In this document: positions 49,818 through 60,826 of the stretch, piece after piece
Numbering within the stretch: the stretch's first letter is position 1
Layout: every line of letters begins with the position of its first letter
NCBI GenBank assembly: GCA_963575745.1
Contig: CAUYUJ010003414.1
Coordinates: forward strand, 522,755-586,754
Source of the DNA: Prorocentrum cordatum
Lineage: Eukaryota > Sar > Dinophyceae > Prorocentrales > Prorocentraceae
Direction of reading: 5' to 3'
Length of the DNA stretch: 64,000 bases
Notes under the pieces: generated by a model
What the model was told of the DNA's origin: nothing
The model's database searches: none
The model's input: the letters and a program-made list of their open reading frames with translations, nothing else
Made by a program: the position numbers and the translations under genes

Positions 49818-49896
49818 TAGGGGGCCACATGCGAACCCTACCCCTACCCCCCGCGATTTCTGAGGGTATGGGGTAGGGTTCGCATGTGGCCCCCTA
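49818..49896. mobile_element. Perfect 27-bp-arm inverted repeat
   Basis: TAGGGGGCCACATGCGAACC with CTACCCC (49818-49844) is the exact reverse complement of GGGGTAGGGTTCGCATGTGG with CCCCCTA (49870-49896), with a 25-nt loop. The lack of mismatches suggests recent origin. Confidence 0.9.
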
Positions 49897-50184
49897 GCGA
49901 AGTCAATGTTTACCCTGGGAAGGGACTTCCCCTGGGTCCAGCATCTGCGGCCTCAGCGCGAAGCCTGACGGGAACTCTGGCTGTTCGAGGAGACCCCACA
50001 GAATTTGACTTGATGGGGTTCAGGGTCTTGACCTCCCTCGTCTCCTGCTCCCCCTCCTCTTCCCTGCCGTTGGCCCCGTGGAGAGCTGAACCCCCGCCCG
50101 AAGCTGGCGACTCCTGCCAGGGGTTCGAGCGGGAGCGCATGGCGCAAGGAGTCCTCCAGCCCTAAACACCCTGACGCCAACACT
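49897..50184. other. Spacer, no feature recognised
   Basis: No repeat or exon-like frame could be supported. Confidence 0.4.
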
Positions 50185-50340
50185 CGGGGATGGACAGACC
50201 CCCCTTCAGTAAAACGTGGTTTAGTGAAAACGACCTGAGGCCCAAACCTGGCGGGCGCAAGCCTGGAAAATGACGGCCACGGCGCCCTCTCGAGAACCGA
50301 ACACGGACAATTCACGAATCGACGTGTCACTGTTGGGGGT
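50185..50340 (+). repeat. Dispersed repeat, copy 2 (GACGGCC..GACGTGTCA)
   Basis: Collinear with 3833-3985: CTCGGGGATGGACAGACC, AGTGAAAACGACCTGAGG, AAAATGACGGCCACGGCGCC and CGAATCGACGTGTCACTGTT. Confidence 0.75.
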
Positions 50341-50666
50341 TCTGTCCACCAGGGGCCTCCAGCATGCCGCCCCCTCCTCGCAGGGGCCTCTGGCGAAAGC
50401 CAGCGCGACCCCCGGGGGGGGGGGCGTCGCGGGGCCGCCCCTCCGGGGGCGCGGGGCCCCAGGGCCAAACTCGGACCCCCCGTGCGCTTGTTTCCCACTC
50501 CCTCGCTAAGCCTAAGTCGTGTTATGGCGGTCTGTTGGCGTAAGAGCATTCGTGATGGCCGTCGCTGACTGGACAGCTTCGTCCAGAGCGGTAGCCTCGG
50601 CGTGAAGGGAGACATCTGCTCTCGAGAAGAGAAGTGCCTCCTGGTATTACCGGGGTGATTACTGTG

Positions 50667-50810
50667 TACAGATGGGGCGTTGCCCCAATGAACCCTAAAT
50701 AAGCAACGAGGCCCCCTTTTCCAATAAGTTAAGCTCCGATTTTCCATAGAAACAACCTCAGGAAAACCCAAGAAGCACTGTAAAACAACTAAGGGGCGCC
50801 CCGACTGTAG
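50667..50810. mobile_element. TIR element TACAGTCG, copy 1
   Basis: Ends TACAGATGGGGCGTTGCCCC and GGGGCGCCCCGACTGTA are inverted repeats with a few mismatches. Inside: AACCCTAAATAAGCAACGAG and GAAAACCCAAGAAGCACTGT. A second copy lies 260 bp away. Confidence 0.8.
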
Positions 50811-50926
50811 GCCTTCCCACCCTCCCTGCCGCATCCCCTCCCTCGAGCGCATGCTGCCAGCGATCCTTCGCCCGCCGCGGGCTCTCACGGCGAGGCTTGG
50901 GCAAACCCCCTGTCTACCATTTTACG

Positions 50927-51098
50927 TACAGTCGAAACGCTGTCATAAGGAACCCTAAATAAGGAGCGAGGTCCCTTTTTCTCCATTCGACTTCCCATAC
51001 AAAACCGAAGGATAACCTAAGACAAACTGTACTGCAATCAATGATCACTGGGCCCCTCCCCAACGAAAAGGGTTCCTTCTTCAGCGGCCCGACTGTAT
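50927..51098. mobile_element. TIR element TACAGTCG, copy 2
   Basis: Ends TACAGTCGAAACGCTG and CAGCGGCCCGACTGTA (3 mismatches in 16). Inside: AACCCTAAATAAGGAGCGAG and ACCTAAGACAAACTGTACTG. The 30-bp AACCCTAAATAAG..CCCTTTTTC block is the most conserved part between the copies. Confidence 0.82.
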
Positions 51099-51119
51099 CT
51101 GTTGGCCAGCGGGGGCCCC

Positions 51120-51300
51120 GAGTGGTGCATTCCTGGACCTCTGCGTTGCGGAATCTATGTCGCGCACTCTGTGGTGCAATCGACGTGGTGCACTCTATGT
51201 TGTGCAACATGTGTTGTGCAGTTTGTGATGTGGAGCATTTGAGGTGCAATCTACGTGGTGCAATCTACGGGGTGCAATCGAGGAGGTGCAATCGTCCCCA
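51120..51300. repeat. Minisatellite GTGGTGCAATC, inverted module-B type
   Basis: GTGGTGCAATCGACGTGGTG, GTGGTGCAATCTACGGGG and related units: the reverse complement of the GCACCACGTAGATT units at 22290 and 53925. Confidence 0.82.
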
Positions 51301-51349
51301 AACAGTGCTTGCACTTAGGGGGTCTTATTTGGGCTCTAGAAGAACTGGG

Positions 51350-51545
51350 CCTGGCAGCCGATCTGGCGGCTCCGTGGTCGCCGTCGCAACCTCGTCGCCA
51401 CCTGTTGTGGCCGTGGTTGCCAATCTGGTGGCTCCGTGGTCGCCATCGCCGCTCCGTCGCCGCCTCGTCGCCGCCTGTGGTCTGGGCCTGCTTGCCTGTC
51501 TGGCAGCTCCGTGGTCGCCGTCGCCGCATCGACGCCGCCTAAAAT
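51350..51545. repeat. 60-75 bp tandem repeat GGCTCCGTGGTCGCC
   Basis: Three units centred on TCTGGCGGCTCCGTGGTCGC, TCTGGTGGCTCCGTGGTCGC and TCTGGCAGCTCCGTGGTCGC, with CGTCGCCGCCTC between. Confidence 0.82.
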
Positions 51546-52059
51546 GCTCAACATTCATTTTCCCTGCAAAACAGGACTGAGGATCCACCACCCTCCCGAA
51601 ACCGGACTTACCCCACCCCTTCTGCGATGTGCAAGTTACATACGATTCTGCCCCGTCGCTTGCTTCAAATCTCAATTCGGCTGCTCCCAGCCAAACCGAG
51701 CTCGACCCCATACCCACGGGAAAACGCACAACGCGCGCACTTTAGCTGAAGATGAATGATCCATAATCCAAAAACTCCTGTTGGTGAGAGACGAAATGCA
51801 CGAGCGCGCGCGTCGCCGCGCGCGCATGCGAAAACCCATGTATGAATACAAGTGTATAAATATACAAACATAGACACACATGCATACACACATACGTACA
51901 TTCACTCATTCATTCATGAATTCATTCATTCATACATACATACGTATGAATAGCACGTGTCGTGGAAATGCAAAACATGAATGTCCGGAAACATGCAAAA
52001 CACAAGTGAATTTGCAATCCACGTTCTCAAAAAATAACGGCGCCGGTTTCCGAATGCTT
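51546..52059. other. Spacer with CATT/ATAC simple sequence
   Basis: 51840-51945 is ACACATACAT and CATTCATTCAT sequence. GCGCGCGCGTCGCCGCGCGCGC at about 51811 is self-complementary. Confidence 0.5.
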
Positions 52060-54590
52060 GAAAGAACCATCGGTTTCATCAACGTTTATCACTTGCGACC
52101 AAGCGGGCCCTGCTGTCAAATCGTACCATTCGGGCCACTCGCGCCCGTCGGCCGCGCGCGCGCAGGTCGATTCATCACCGACTCGTGGACGCCATCATCG
52201 TCATCGGCGTGAACCGCATCGGCGCCGTGATTTGCCTTGCCGTCGTCACTGTCATCGTCGTCACAAGCATCATTGGAATCATCGTCTTGTCTGCCGTAGT
52301 CGAGTTCGCCATGATACCCGCCCGAACCCCGACTCGCACTGAAGAGCCCGCGCGTCAACGCGGCCTGTGGGACGTGCTCGGAATTTCCCAACGGTCAGCG
52401 CCACCGAGGCCGCGCCGATCGCGCCAGACTAGCTGGCCACTCTGCGCGCGAACCTGCGCGCGCGCGGCCGCAGCGATGCGCCTGTCAGCGCCAAGCAATC
52501 ATCACCATGGCCGACTCGTGCATTCAGCAAACCAGCTTGCAGGTGGGTGGGTGGGATGGTTGCGCGAGCACAAGAGTTCACAATTCACTGCGAACAAACA
52601 TCAATAACACTTCATCGTTTTTCCGCTTAAGAGAAAAGCTCGACCCCCCGGGTTTATACGCACCCGTCTCCATATTGCAATGTACATATGACTCTGCCCC
52701 ATCGCGCATCCTGAATATGAGCACGTACCATCCCAGCCGAGCCGATATCCCCCCCGCCACGCTGCGCAATACAAATTATGCGCGCGCACTCGTTCACCAA
52801 ACACCATCAATTCCCAACAATCCCTTTGCGAAAATAACGGAACGAAGTGCGCACAAGCGCGTTGTCGCGCGCGTGCCGACATCCTTCCGAAATTCTCATT
52901 TTCGTGAATCTTTCACTTTCGAATGTCCGGGAAACAGAAACCATGGTCACGCAATGCGGGTTTTCGAAACAAATTTGCGCGGTGTTGCGAATTCTTGAAA
53001 AACCCACTGGCTTTTCATCATACTCACCAATGCTACCAAACGGGCTTCGCGCGCGCATGTCGAAATCGTTCGGACGCCCTTGCGCGCGTGCCGTCGCGAG
53101 AATCCTGTCGTGTAACAGGATGAGCGAAATTTCACGCGCGCGCGCGTCGTCGCGTCATCGCGGCCCGCGCGCATGCTGGAATCCATCAAATTACCGCTGT
53201 TTCGTAAAAGGCTTCAAAACCGAGTGTCCAAAACACACACGCCTATAGATGTATACATGTGTATAAAAAACACACGGTTTCGCAACACCCGTTCACACAA
53301 AAAACGTGCGCCAAACCCTTGCAGATTCTTTAGAAAATCGTACGTTGCTCAAAATGTTGCATTGGTTTTTGCCTAACGGGCCTCTGGCGCCTCATGCCGG
53401 AATCAGCCGCGCGTCCTTGCGCGCGTGCTCGGGGGGCACGATCCGTGTCAAATAACGGGATGCGGGCCACTCTCGCGCGTCGGCCGCGCGCGTCTGCGAA
53501 ACTCTTACCAAAACCTTCATCCCCTTCGCGAGGACGCCGTCATAGTCGTCGGCGTGATCAGCATCGACGCCCGCACTGGCCGCGACATCGTTGTTGTCAA
53601 CATCGCCACCAGCATCGCTACTATTGTCATCGTGTCCACCGTTGCCGGCGTTGCCATGATACCGCGCCCGTCCAAGTCGCCGACTCGCACCAAAGCGCCC
53701 GCTGGGATGTGCCCAACGGTCAGCGCCACCGCGACCGCGTCGGTCGCGCCAAACTAGTTGGCCGCTGCGCGCGCTTGGGCTGGCGCGGCCGCAGGGACGC
53801 ACCAGCCAACGCCAAGCATGCATCGCAATCGCCACCGCATGGGTTTGGCAAACCAAGTTTCGGGTGGATGGGTGGGACGTTTGCAAAAGCATGGAATGTG
53901 ACAACTCGTGTGTAACAACCAACTGCATCGCGTAGATTGCACCACGCAGATTGCACCACATAAGTTGCACCACGTCGATTGTGCCACGTCGATTGCACCA
54001 GGTAAACTGCACCATACGTACTGCGCACCAAATTCTCAATCCGAAATTATCGGTTCCCTGTGGATGCGCAATGTACATATGATTTTGCCCCATCGCCCAT
54101 CCGCAGCATGAACTCATACCATGCCGGGCTGGCCGGTAGGGGTTATCTCTTTCATTCTCTGCTGAACAATGCCATGCGCGCGCATTCGTTTATCACAAAT
54201 CAGAAATTAAACCAATCCCTTGCAACATATGGGGCGAGATGCACACGCGCTCGCCGTCGCGCGTGCATGCCGGATTCCGTAGCAAGCATTCGGGTAGAAA
54301 ACAAAAAAAACATGGGACTACCAGGTGTTCCTAAAAAGGCTACGACAAGCGGCCTCTCGCGCGCGCATGTCGAATCGTTCGAACGCCCCTGAGAGCGTGA
54401 TGTCGCAAGAAGCCCTCGCAAAACATGTGACGAAGTGTACACACGCGCGTCGTCGCGCGCGCACGCGGCAATGTTTCATAAACCTTCGGTTTCGTAAGGG
54501 GTTCCAAATAAAGTGTCCCGAAAACATGCACGACATGGTGTTGCAATTTTTTATAACAACTATTGTGTTGCAACCTCGCTCTGCCTCCTA

Positions 54591-54634
<44 letters not shown>

Positions 54635-55180
54635 CATATATATATATATATATATATGTATATATGCATGTATGTATGTATATATATATATGTGAACGCG
54701 TTCGCGTTGACGCTCGATCTTTTGTGATCTGTCAAGAAAATAAATTCGTAGCAACATTCTCATCACATCATGCCAGTCAGGCCTCTCGCGCCGCACGTCG
54801 AACTCATCCGAACGCCTTTGCGCGCGAGCTGGGGGGGGGCACGGTCCGCTTCAAATAATATCACGTGGGCCACCCTCGCGCGACGGCGGCGCGCGCATGC
54901 CGAACTCCTCCCCGAATCTTCATCACCGACGCGGGGACGCCATCATCGTTGTCGGTGTGATCAGCATCGGCGCCGTCAGTGGCCTTGCCGTCGCGCGCGA
55001 GCATGCGCGGGCTAGCGCGGCCGCAGAGATGCACCAGCCAACGCCAAGCACTCGTCGCAGTCGCCGTCGCACGTACTTAGCAAACCTAGTTGCGGGTTGG
55101 CGGGTGGGGCAATTGCGCGAGCAGCGGAGTTGACAACTCACTTCGAGCATTGACGAGCTGCACCGCGTAGACGGCACCAC
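52060..55180 (+). repeat. Composite ~1.4 kb repeat, locus 2 (A-C-A-B-C-A-B)
   Basis: Module A at about 52100-52600 (left end truncated), 53376-53925 and 54776-55140; module C at about 52665-53375 and 54070-54775; module B minisatellite at 53925-54025 and 55140-55175. A starts are about 1.28 and 1.40 kb apart. The copies keep GTCGGCGTGATCAGCATCG and CGCGCGTCGGCCGCGCGCG. The TA microsatellite 54595-54690 interrupts the last C. Same orientation as locus 1, 50 kb away. Confidence 0.87.
54595..54692. repeat. TA microsatellite, ~95 bp
   Basis: TATATATATA with TACA, TGTA and GCATGTATG interruptions. Confidence 0.95.
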
Positions 55181-55185
55181 CGATA

Positions 55186-55616
55186 TAGTTTTATATATAT
55201 ATATATATAGATGTATGCCACCACATATTTCAGATCCCTGCTCGAAGCCCTACATGCCGCCACGCTGGTTCCGGGCAGGCTGCACGGTCCGGCGGAAGGG
55301 GACGAGGAGGGGAGAAGCAGGCAGACGACGACGAACGCCCAGGCGGGAGGCCAGGGCCGGCGGGGCGGGCGGGCAGGCAGAAGTCGGGCCAGGCGGAAAC
55401 AGCAGGCAGGGAGCAGGAGGAAAGGAAAGGGACCCAAGCAACGAGCAGAAGCGGAGGGAAAGCGGATTTCAGAACCAATATTGAACAACATATGGTTCAC
55501 ACCATGTTCACACATAGTTTGCACCACCCAGGCTGAACGCACTTATTGTTCCACATCGACTGCACTACATGTGTTAATATCTGCATGCTGGTTGGGGCCC
55601 ACGCTGGCGGTCAGAT
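55186..55616. other. TA run then unassigned GC-rich sequence and module-B-like units
   Basis: TA at 55186-55210; 55490-55580 has ACATAGTTTGCACCACCC-type units like module B. No gene in between. Confidence 0.5.
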
Positions 55617-55670
55617 GTATATATATATATACATAGGTATATACATTGGTATATATATATATATATATGC
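55617..55670. repeat. TA microsatellite
   Basis: TATATATATA with ACATAGG and CATTGG breaks. Confidence 0.93.
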
Positions 55671-55747
55671 ACGTATGGGTTTGGTGTTCGACTCCGCCGA
55701 GGATCATCCGAAGACGCCCAGGGAAGCACATCGAGTGCGCATGTACA

Positions 55748-55842
55748 GCGAGAGAGAGATAGAGAGGGAGAGAGAGAGAGAGAACTATTGAAAATACTGG
55801 GTAGAGGTAGGGGTCGATAGAGGATCGAGAGATAGGGGGGGT

Positions 55843-55899
<57 letters not shown>

Positions 55900-55918
55900 G
55901 CACAGAGATAGAGCACAA

Positions 55919-55956
<38 letters not shown>

Positions 55957-55995
55957 CGCAAACCAACGAGAGAGAGGGAGAGGGCGAGCGAGAGG
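55748..55995. repeat. GA microsatellite, ~245 bp
   Basis: GAGAGAGAGA with GATAGAG, GAAAGAG and GCGAGAG interruptions. Confidence 0.93.
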
Positions 55996-56214
55996 AAGAG
56001 AAACGCAGGAACGGCAGACAGACGGAGCCCGCGTCGGGGAGCCCCCCCCGCCCCCCGCGGGGAGCCGCGAGGAGCCGCGGCCCCCGCGGCCCCCGCCTGA
56101 TGGTGGAGCTGGTCTTGCAGCAGGACGCCGCGGCCTGCCCGGGGGGAGGGCCGCTCGGCCCGGGGAGGGGGGAAAGGAGGGGCGGGGAGGCCCGCCTCGC
56201 CCCGCCTCGCCCCG
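55996..56214. other. GC-rich spacer
   Basis: GCCCCCCCCGCCCCCCGCGG and CGCCTCGCCC repeats; no gene. Confidence 0.5.
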
Positions 56215-56460
56215 CCTCGCCCCTCCTCCTGCTCCTCCTCGCCCCTCCTCCCTCCTCCTCCCTCCTCGTCCCTCCTCCTCCCTCCTCGTCCCTCCTCCTC
56301 CTCCTCCTCATACTCCTCCTCCTCATCTTCCTCCTCCCTCCTCCTCGTCCTCGTCCTCCTCCTCCTCCTAGCACCTCCTCCTCCTCCTCCTCCTCCTCCT
56401 CCACATCCTCCTCCTCCTCCCTCCTCCCTCCTCCTCCTCGCCTCTCCTCGCCCCTCCTCG
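56215..56460. repeat. TCC/CCTCCTCCCT microsatellite, ~245 bp
   Basis: TCC units with CCTCCCTCCTCCTCG variants. A short GGA run (56608-56640) of opposite sense follows. Confidence 0.93.
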
Positions 56461-57020
56461 TCCCGACGGGCCCGAGAAAGCTAGACAAGGCGAGCCTAGC
56501 AGCTGCACACCAGCGTGGCGTTTTTTTGTTGTTGAGTGTCTTCTTCAACCTGTCAAGGGCCCAGAGTAGACAGCGCAGAGCACAAGAAGCCTGGGGCATT
56601 TTTGAGACGAACCGAGGAGGAGGAGGAGGAGGAGGAGAGACGATGAGGGGCAATTGGGGACGAGAAGGGACAGGGCGGGATGGGACTGGGAATGGGTGTG
56701 GCCTGCATCAGCAGAGGCGGGGGTAGGGAAGGGAGGGTAGGGAAGGGGATGGGAGGGGAGGGGGAAGATGGCGGGGAAGGGGGGCGACCAAGGTATATCC
56801 AAGATGTATCAACGATGCTGTAATACACCGTCCCGTCCCAAGTCCCCGCCCCATCGGCCCCATAAGTCTTCCTTTCCACCACAAGAAACGCTCCCTTGAG
56901 AGACCAACGCTCCATTCGCCTGCAGTTTAGGCAAGAACCTTCACAAACTATCGCAAACTCCACGAACCTCATGTTGCATCTTTGGGGGACCTCGTCTGTC
57001 CATCGCGCCAACATCCTTGT
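56461..57020. other. Spacer, no feature recognised
   Basis: Contains GGGATGGGACTGGGAATGGG and GGGTAGGGAAGGGAGGG-type G-rich words (56670-56775). No supported exon. Confidence 0.4.
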
Positions 57021-57029
57021 CGCTTTCGT

Positions 57030-57125
57030 GATGAATCCATGTCCAACGCGTCGAATCCGTGCCGAGTCTGTGTCGAGTCCACGTCGAATTCACATCGAAT
57101 CCGCGTCGAATCCACCTTGGAATAC
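57030..57125. repeat. 12-bp minisatellite GTCGAATCCRYG
   Basis: GCGTCGAATCCGTGCCGAGTCT, GTGTCGAGTCCACGTCGAAT and following units at about 12-bp spacing. Confidence 0.85.
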
Positions 57126-57619
57126 AAGGCGATACCGCCATTTGCAGGACAGGAACGGTTCTCCGGAGATGCAAAATACCGAACCCCAAGACAGCCCCAC
57201 AAACAGCCCGAATACGGCCCGAATATACGGCTCACTGAGACACCCACCTGGGCGGCACCAATCTGGCACGATCAAGAAAACACGGTGGAAAGATCGTGTC
57301 GGGGACGCTGGAGAACTCCCCGCGGCCCGCTCTCCCCTCGAGCCGTTCTTGGCGGTCCCATTGCCTCGGGTCCCAAAGCTCAAAATACCCAAAAACGTCA
57401 ACGACGCCATACAGACCTCGGAAAAAACAGCGAACACGCCTGCCACATTCATCGGTCAACGCCTCCCCCTCCCCCCAGTGTTCAAAGTTGGCGGTGGGTC
57501 TGATGAGTTGCACTTCGACTTCAGTCTCCCCCGCGCGTGCCAATTTTGAGTTTTTGGGGGAGAGGGGGAGTGTCCACTAATCATTTCCATCTACCGTATC
57601 CTCGAGGACCCCTCATGAG
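57126..57619. other. Spacer, no feature recognised
   Basis: Non-repetitive; AAACGTCAACGACGCCAT at 57391 recurs as AAACGTCAACGACGCCGT at 57980. No supported exon. Confidence 0.4.
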
Positions 57620-57795
57620 CGGCTAACGTATCCATATCCGCGCCCTCGCGGTCTGGACTGCGGGGCGCGATCCCGCGGGTGCGTGGCCGCACGGATACGT
57701 TCCGCGCGGGCATCCGCGAAAAAACGCCCCGTATCCGCGGGGTCGCGGCCCAAGGTCGAGGCCCGCGAGACCGCGGATTCCGATATGCTTTTCGC
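57620..57795. mobile_element. GC-rich palindromic element CCGCGCCCTCGCGGTC
   Basis: ATCCATATCCGCGCCCTCGC with GGTCTGGAC (57629) pairs imperfectly with GGCCCGCGAGACCGCGGATT and CCGATAT (57757). The inside has GTATCCGCGGGGTCGCGG and CGCGGGTGCGTGGCCGCACG. Confidence 0.65.
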
Positions 57796-58082
57796 CCACG
57801 GGAGCCTCTTGGGGGCGTGGTGGGGCCGTGTTGGAGGCATCTGGAGCTGTCTGGGGCCGTCTGGAGGCTCTCTGGGGCCGTCGTAGCGGGCTTGAGGACT
57901 GTTTCGAAGCTATCTTCGGCCGTTTCCGAGACATCTGGAATGAATCGACCTAGGGAGGGCCACCGAGCCGGAAACAGCCAGAAACGTCAACGACGCCGTT
58001 CCCTCCAGGACCCACCGCCTGCTCTCGGCGCATGACCCACCGGACGACTCCCAGGCCCACGTGCGGGCCCCCAGGACATACA

Positions 58083-58467
58083 CGACCACCACCACCACCA
58101 CCACCACCACCACCACCACCACCACCACCACCACCACCACCACCACCACCACCACCACCACCACCACCACCACCACCACCACCACCACCACCACCACCAC
58201 CACCACCACCACCACCACCACCACCACCACCACCACCCCACCACCACCACCACCACCACCACCACCACCACCACCACCACCACCACCACCACACCACCAC
58301 CACCACCACCACCACCACCACCACCACCACCACCACCACCACCACCACCACCACCACCACCACCACCACCACCACCACCAACCACCACCACCACCACCAC
58401 CACCACCACCACCACCACCACCACCACCACCACCACCACCACCACCACCACCACCACCACCACCACC
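58083..58467. repeat. CCA microsatellite, ~385 bp
   Basis: Almost pure ACC/CCA with single-base slips near 58236, 58291 and 58380 that change its phase. Poly-Thr/His/Pro and poly-Gly/Val/Trp frames are artefacts. Confidence 0.97.
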
Positions 58468-59270
58468 TCCATGCCTCCTCCCTCCTCTACCCTGCCTTTC
58501 CTCTCCTCCTTCCTGGGAGGGGGAGGGGGTGGGAAACGTGAGGGTGGTGTGCATTTTCCTCCCCTGCCGGTCACGTCGCTCGACCGCAGCCGGACAGGAG
58601 CTGCAGCTGGGGCCCACGCCGCTGCTGAGGTGGTGCGGCGTGGCGGGGGTGGAGGCGGGCATGCTGCCACGAAGGCCACCAGGCGATCTGGACTGCACCC
58701 GCCGCGTCTCCAGATCGGGCGACGGGAGGAGCAGCGCAAGGTTCGATCTGCAGGGCGCTCTCTCCTGCGAGTCGCCTTCGTTTTCGATCGGTCTGTCTTT
58801 GCGCCCCGCCTCCGACGCAGGAAAACGAGACCGAAACGAGAATTGTCCACAAAATCACTCAAACACCGCTCTGGTGGTGGAGCCCGGTGAGGCGACGGGA
58901 GGAGCAGCAGATCGCACAACAACCACCCTCAGAACACGCCTCCCTACAAGCGAACCCGTTCAGTATACCACCCAAGCAATACGAGCAGGGCAAGACAGTT
59001 CAGCAACACCCCACGTCGACGGAAAACGACTCCGACCGACGGCGACAACCACAACGGCGACAATTACGACAGCGACGATCACAACAAACGAAGGCGCAAC
59101 AACAACGATGCGCGACGAGACCGAAACAAACGCGAAGAAGGTCCGTTTTCGACAACGTCGATGACCGTCCCCTTCGGAGGCGCCGTAGTTTACATAGGGG
59201 CCGGTGGATGTGGCGTAAGCCGATTGAATTCAGCAACACACCACACAGCATGAACATGGACGTCCGGAGG
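58468..59270. other. Unassigned low-repeat sequence
   Basis: Open plus and minus frames exist but neither has convincing composition. 59030-59110 is CGACAA/ACAACG-rich. Confidence 0.35.
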
Positions 59271-59640
59271 TCCGCGCAGATTTCTTGGGTCGGCACTGGA
59301 CTAGTTTGAAAGGGGTTGGGAGGCCCAACCAACAGCTTCGCCTTAGGCGAAGCCCAGCTCCCGCTCTGTTGTACCGTAGTAACGATCGTCCCAGTAGTAG
59401 GGGGCGAGCCATCTCAAGCAGTGTTTCGGTATCGATGGCAAATAGTACACCTCGCGCTGAGGTGTAATCAGATCTGGGCGGCCACCCGCTTTGAGCCAAG
59501 CAGCCGCGGATGCACGCTCGTTCCACTCACACGCAACGCCCAGCTCACGTTAGAGTGGACTACCCTCCCCTGGCGCGCTCCGCGCGCAGGGGCGGCGCCG
59601 CCAGGGGTGTCCAGCACGAATCCTATAAATCCGCGCGGAC
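59271..59640. mobile_element. TIR element TCCGCGCGGAT family, copy 3 (long form, 370 bp)
   Basis: Left TCCGCGCAGATTTCTTGGG and right CCTATAAATCCGCGCGGA are inverted. The inside CCCTGGCGCGCTCCGCGCGC followed by AGGGGCGGCGCC matches the core of 16446-16583. An extra middle segment (about 59300-59560) has GGCTTCGCCTAAGGCGAAGC-like symmetry at 59335-59355. Confidence 0.75.
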
Positions 59641-59669
59641 ATTCGAATGTTTACAGCCAGACCTGAGAC

Positions 59670-59803
59670 AGAAAAGCATCCTTCAAGAACAGGAGACCCT
59701 CCGCCGGCCCAAACTGAAGAACATTCGAGGGTGCCCTCCCCCAGGATGCAAAAAAACATCCAACCCACACGAAGAACACTATGGTACCCTCCCCGAACCG
59801 ACC
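59670..59803 (+). repeat. Dispersed repeat GGGTGCCCTCCCC, copy 2
   Basis: CATCCTTCAAGAACAGGAGA, GAACATTCGAGGGTGCCCTC, GGATGCAAAAAAACATCCAA and GGTACCCTCCCCGAACCGAC. Collinear with 33550-33695. Confidence 0.8.
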
Positions 59804-59861
59804 TCGATCTTATACCTCTGTTCGACTGTATGTGATGCCGTTGTTATCGTTCGACTTTCCC

Positions 59862-60236
59862 CCGGAGGCAGACCTACGAGATCTTCCGCGAGGGCTTCTT
59901 TGGAGACATCCGTGCCAAGCACCCGCTTTCGCGGCAGGCCCTCTCTCCGGCGCATCTCCCACCCAGACCCAAGATGGCGGCCGTCGCTGTGTTGTTCCCG
60001 TCGCAGCGTGGTTCCATGGACGTCTGGACCCCTTCCCGCAGCCCGGCTGCTCGCCCTGAGCTGTTTTCTACGGTCCAGAAGCCGCCCGTCCCCTGGAGGC
60101 CGAGCATGGCCGAAGACCCTCCGCCGCGACCTCTGCACGACGCGGGCAGGTCTGTTGCCTGGTTCGTGCTCACCTCGCACGCGTGCGCCCCAGCCTTGCC
60201 CGGCCACTCGGGGTCGCTCCTCGTGTTGGCAGCGCG
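59862..60236 (+). CDS. Candidate exon, hypothetical protein
   Basis: Plus-strand frame beginning after an AG at 59861 (CCCCGGAG): QTYEIFREGFFGDIRAKHPL, SRQALSPAHLPPRPKMAAVA, VLFPSQRGSMDVWTPSRSPA and ARPELFSTVQKPPVPWRP, about 115 residues before it reaches the palindromic element at 60245. The first 60 residues look most natural and third positions are GC-rich. Other frames are also open here, it is the only candidate on the plus strand, and no domain is recognised, so confidence is limited. Confidence 0.4.
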
Positions 60237-60244
60237 CACACATA

Positions 60245-60458
60245 GAGGTCTCCTAGATGGGGTCGGGGTAGATGGGGTGGAAGGATCGCGCCGCATCGCC
60301 GATGTATCGCCGATGTATCGGCGGCGATGCATCGGCGATGCATCGGGCGACGTTGGCGTGGGAAAACACGGTCTCCACATCGAGCCGCAGCGTCGACGCA
60401 TCAGTGATGCGGCGCGATCCTCCGACCCCATCTACTCCGACCCCATCTAGGAGGCCTA
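60245..60458. mobile_element. MITE-like element, GATGCATCGG family, copy 5
   Basis: Left AGGTCTCCTAGATGGGGTCG then GGTAGATGGGG; right TCCTCCGACCCCATCTACTC then CGACCCCATCTAGGAGGCCT. The centre has CGCCGATGTATCGGCGGCGA and CGATGCATCGGGCG. Confidence 0.88.
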
Positions 60459-60463
60459 GAATG

Positions 60464-60815
60464 AGGTCGGGCATGTCCTCTCACAGGCGGATTTGGGACA
60501 TAGACAAAAAATGATCAAGCATTGTCAGCAATAGTCTTATGCTGCTCCCATCGTACTCAAAGGACCACATCCCAACAAAAAATTCGAGCACCTGGAATAG
60601 TGTCGAAAAAATGTCGAAACAGTGTCGTGGTGGAACCGACAGGGCCCGACACGTGAAAACCCTCCAGCGTCGGTGGTTTCTTGGTGCTCGAAACTCTTTC
60701 CAATGATCAAGGCGAAAGTAGGCTCGAATCGTAACAACAGTCGAAGCATTGTCCCCTGACTATCTCTTTCGACTATGCTTGAGCATCCCTCCCGTAGAGG
60801 GACATGCCCCAATTG
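60464..60815. mobile_element. MITE-like element, GTCCCCCTRCAGG family, copy 3 (long form)
   Basis: GAGGTCGGGCATGTCCTCTC then ACAGGCGGATTTGG at the left; ATCCCTCCCGTAGAGGGACA then TGCCCC at the right. Internal CTGCTCCCATCGTACTCAAA, GAGCACCTGGAATAGTGTCG and GCTCGAAACTCTTTCC parallel 38818-39205. It begins within 6 bp of the preceding element. Confidence 0.85.
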
Positions 60816-60826
60816 GGCCTAGAATT

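Noticed and set aside
50000-50888. Roughly 300-residue minus-strand frame at 50.0-50.9 kb
   Set aside because: It runs through two unrelated dispersed repeats (50185-50340 and 50667-50810) and has Arg/Pro/Gly-rich composition typical of GC-rich noncoding DNA.
50691-50963. Telomeric repeat (AACCCTAAAT)
   Set aside because: The word occurs once in each of two TIR elements, not in tandem.
58032-59164. Long open frames rich in Thr, His, Pro, Gly, Val or Trp across the CCA tract
   Set aside because: They exist in several frames on both strands because a CCA repeat contains no stop codon in any frame; no sequence outside the repeat supports them.
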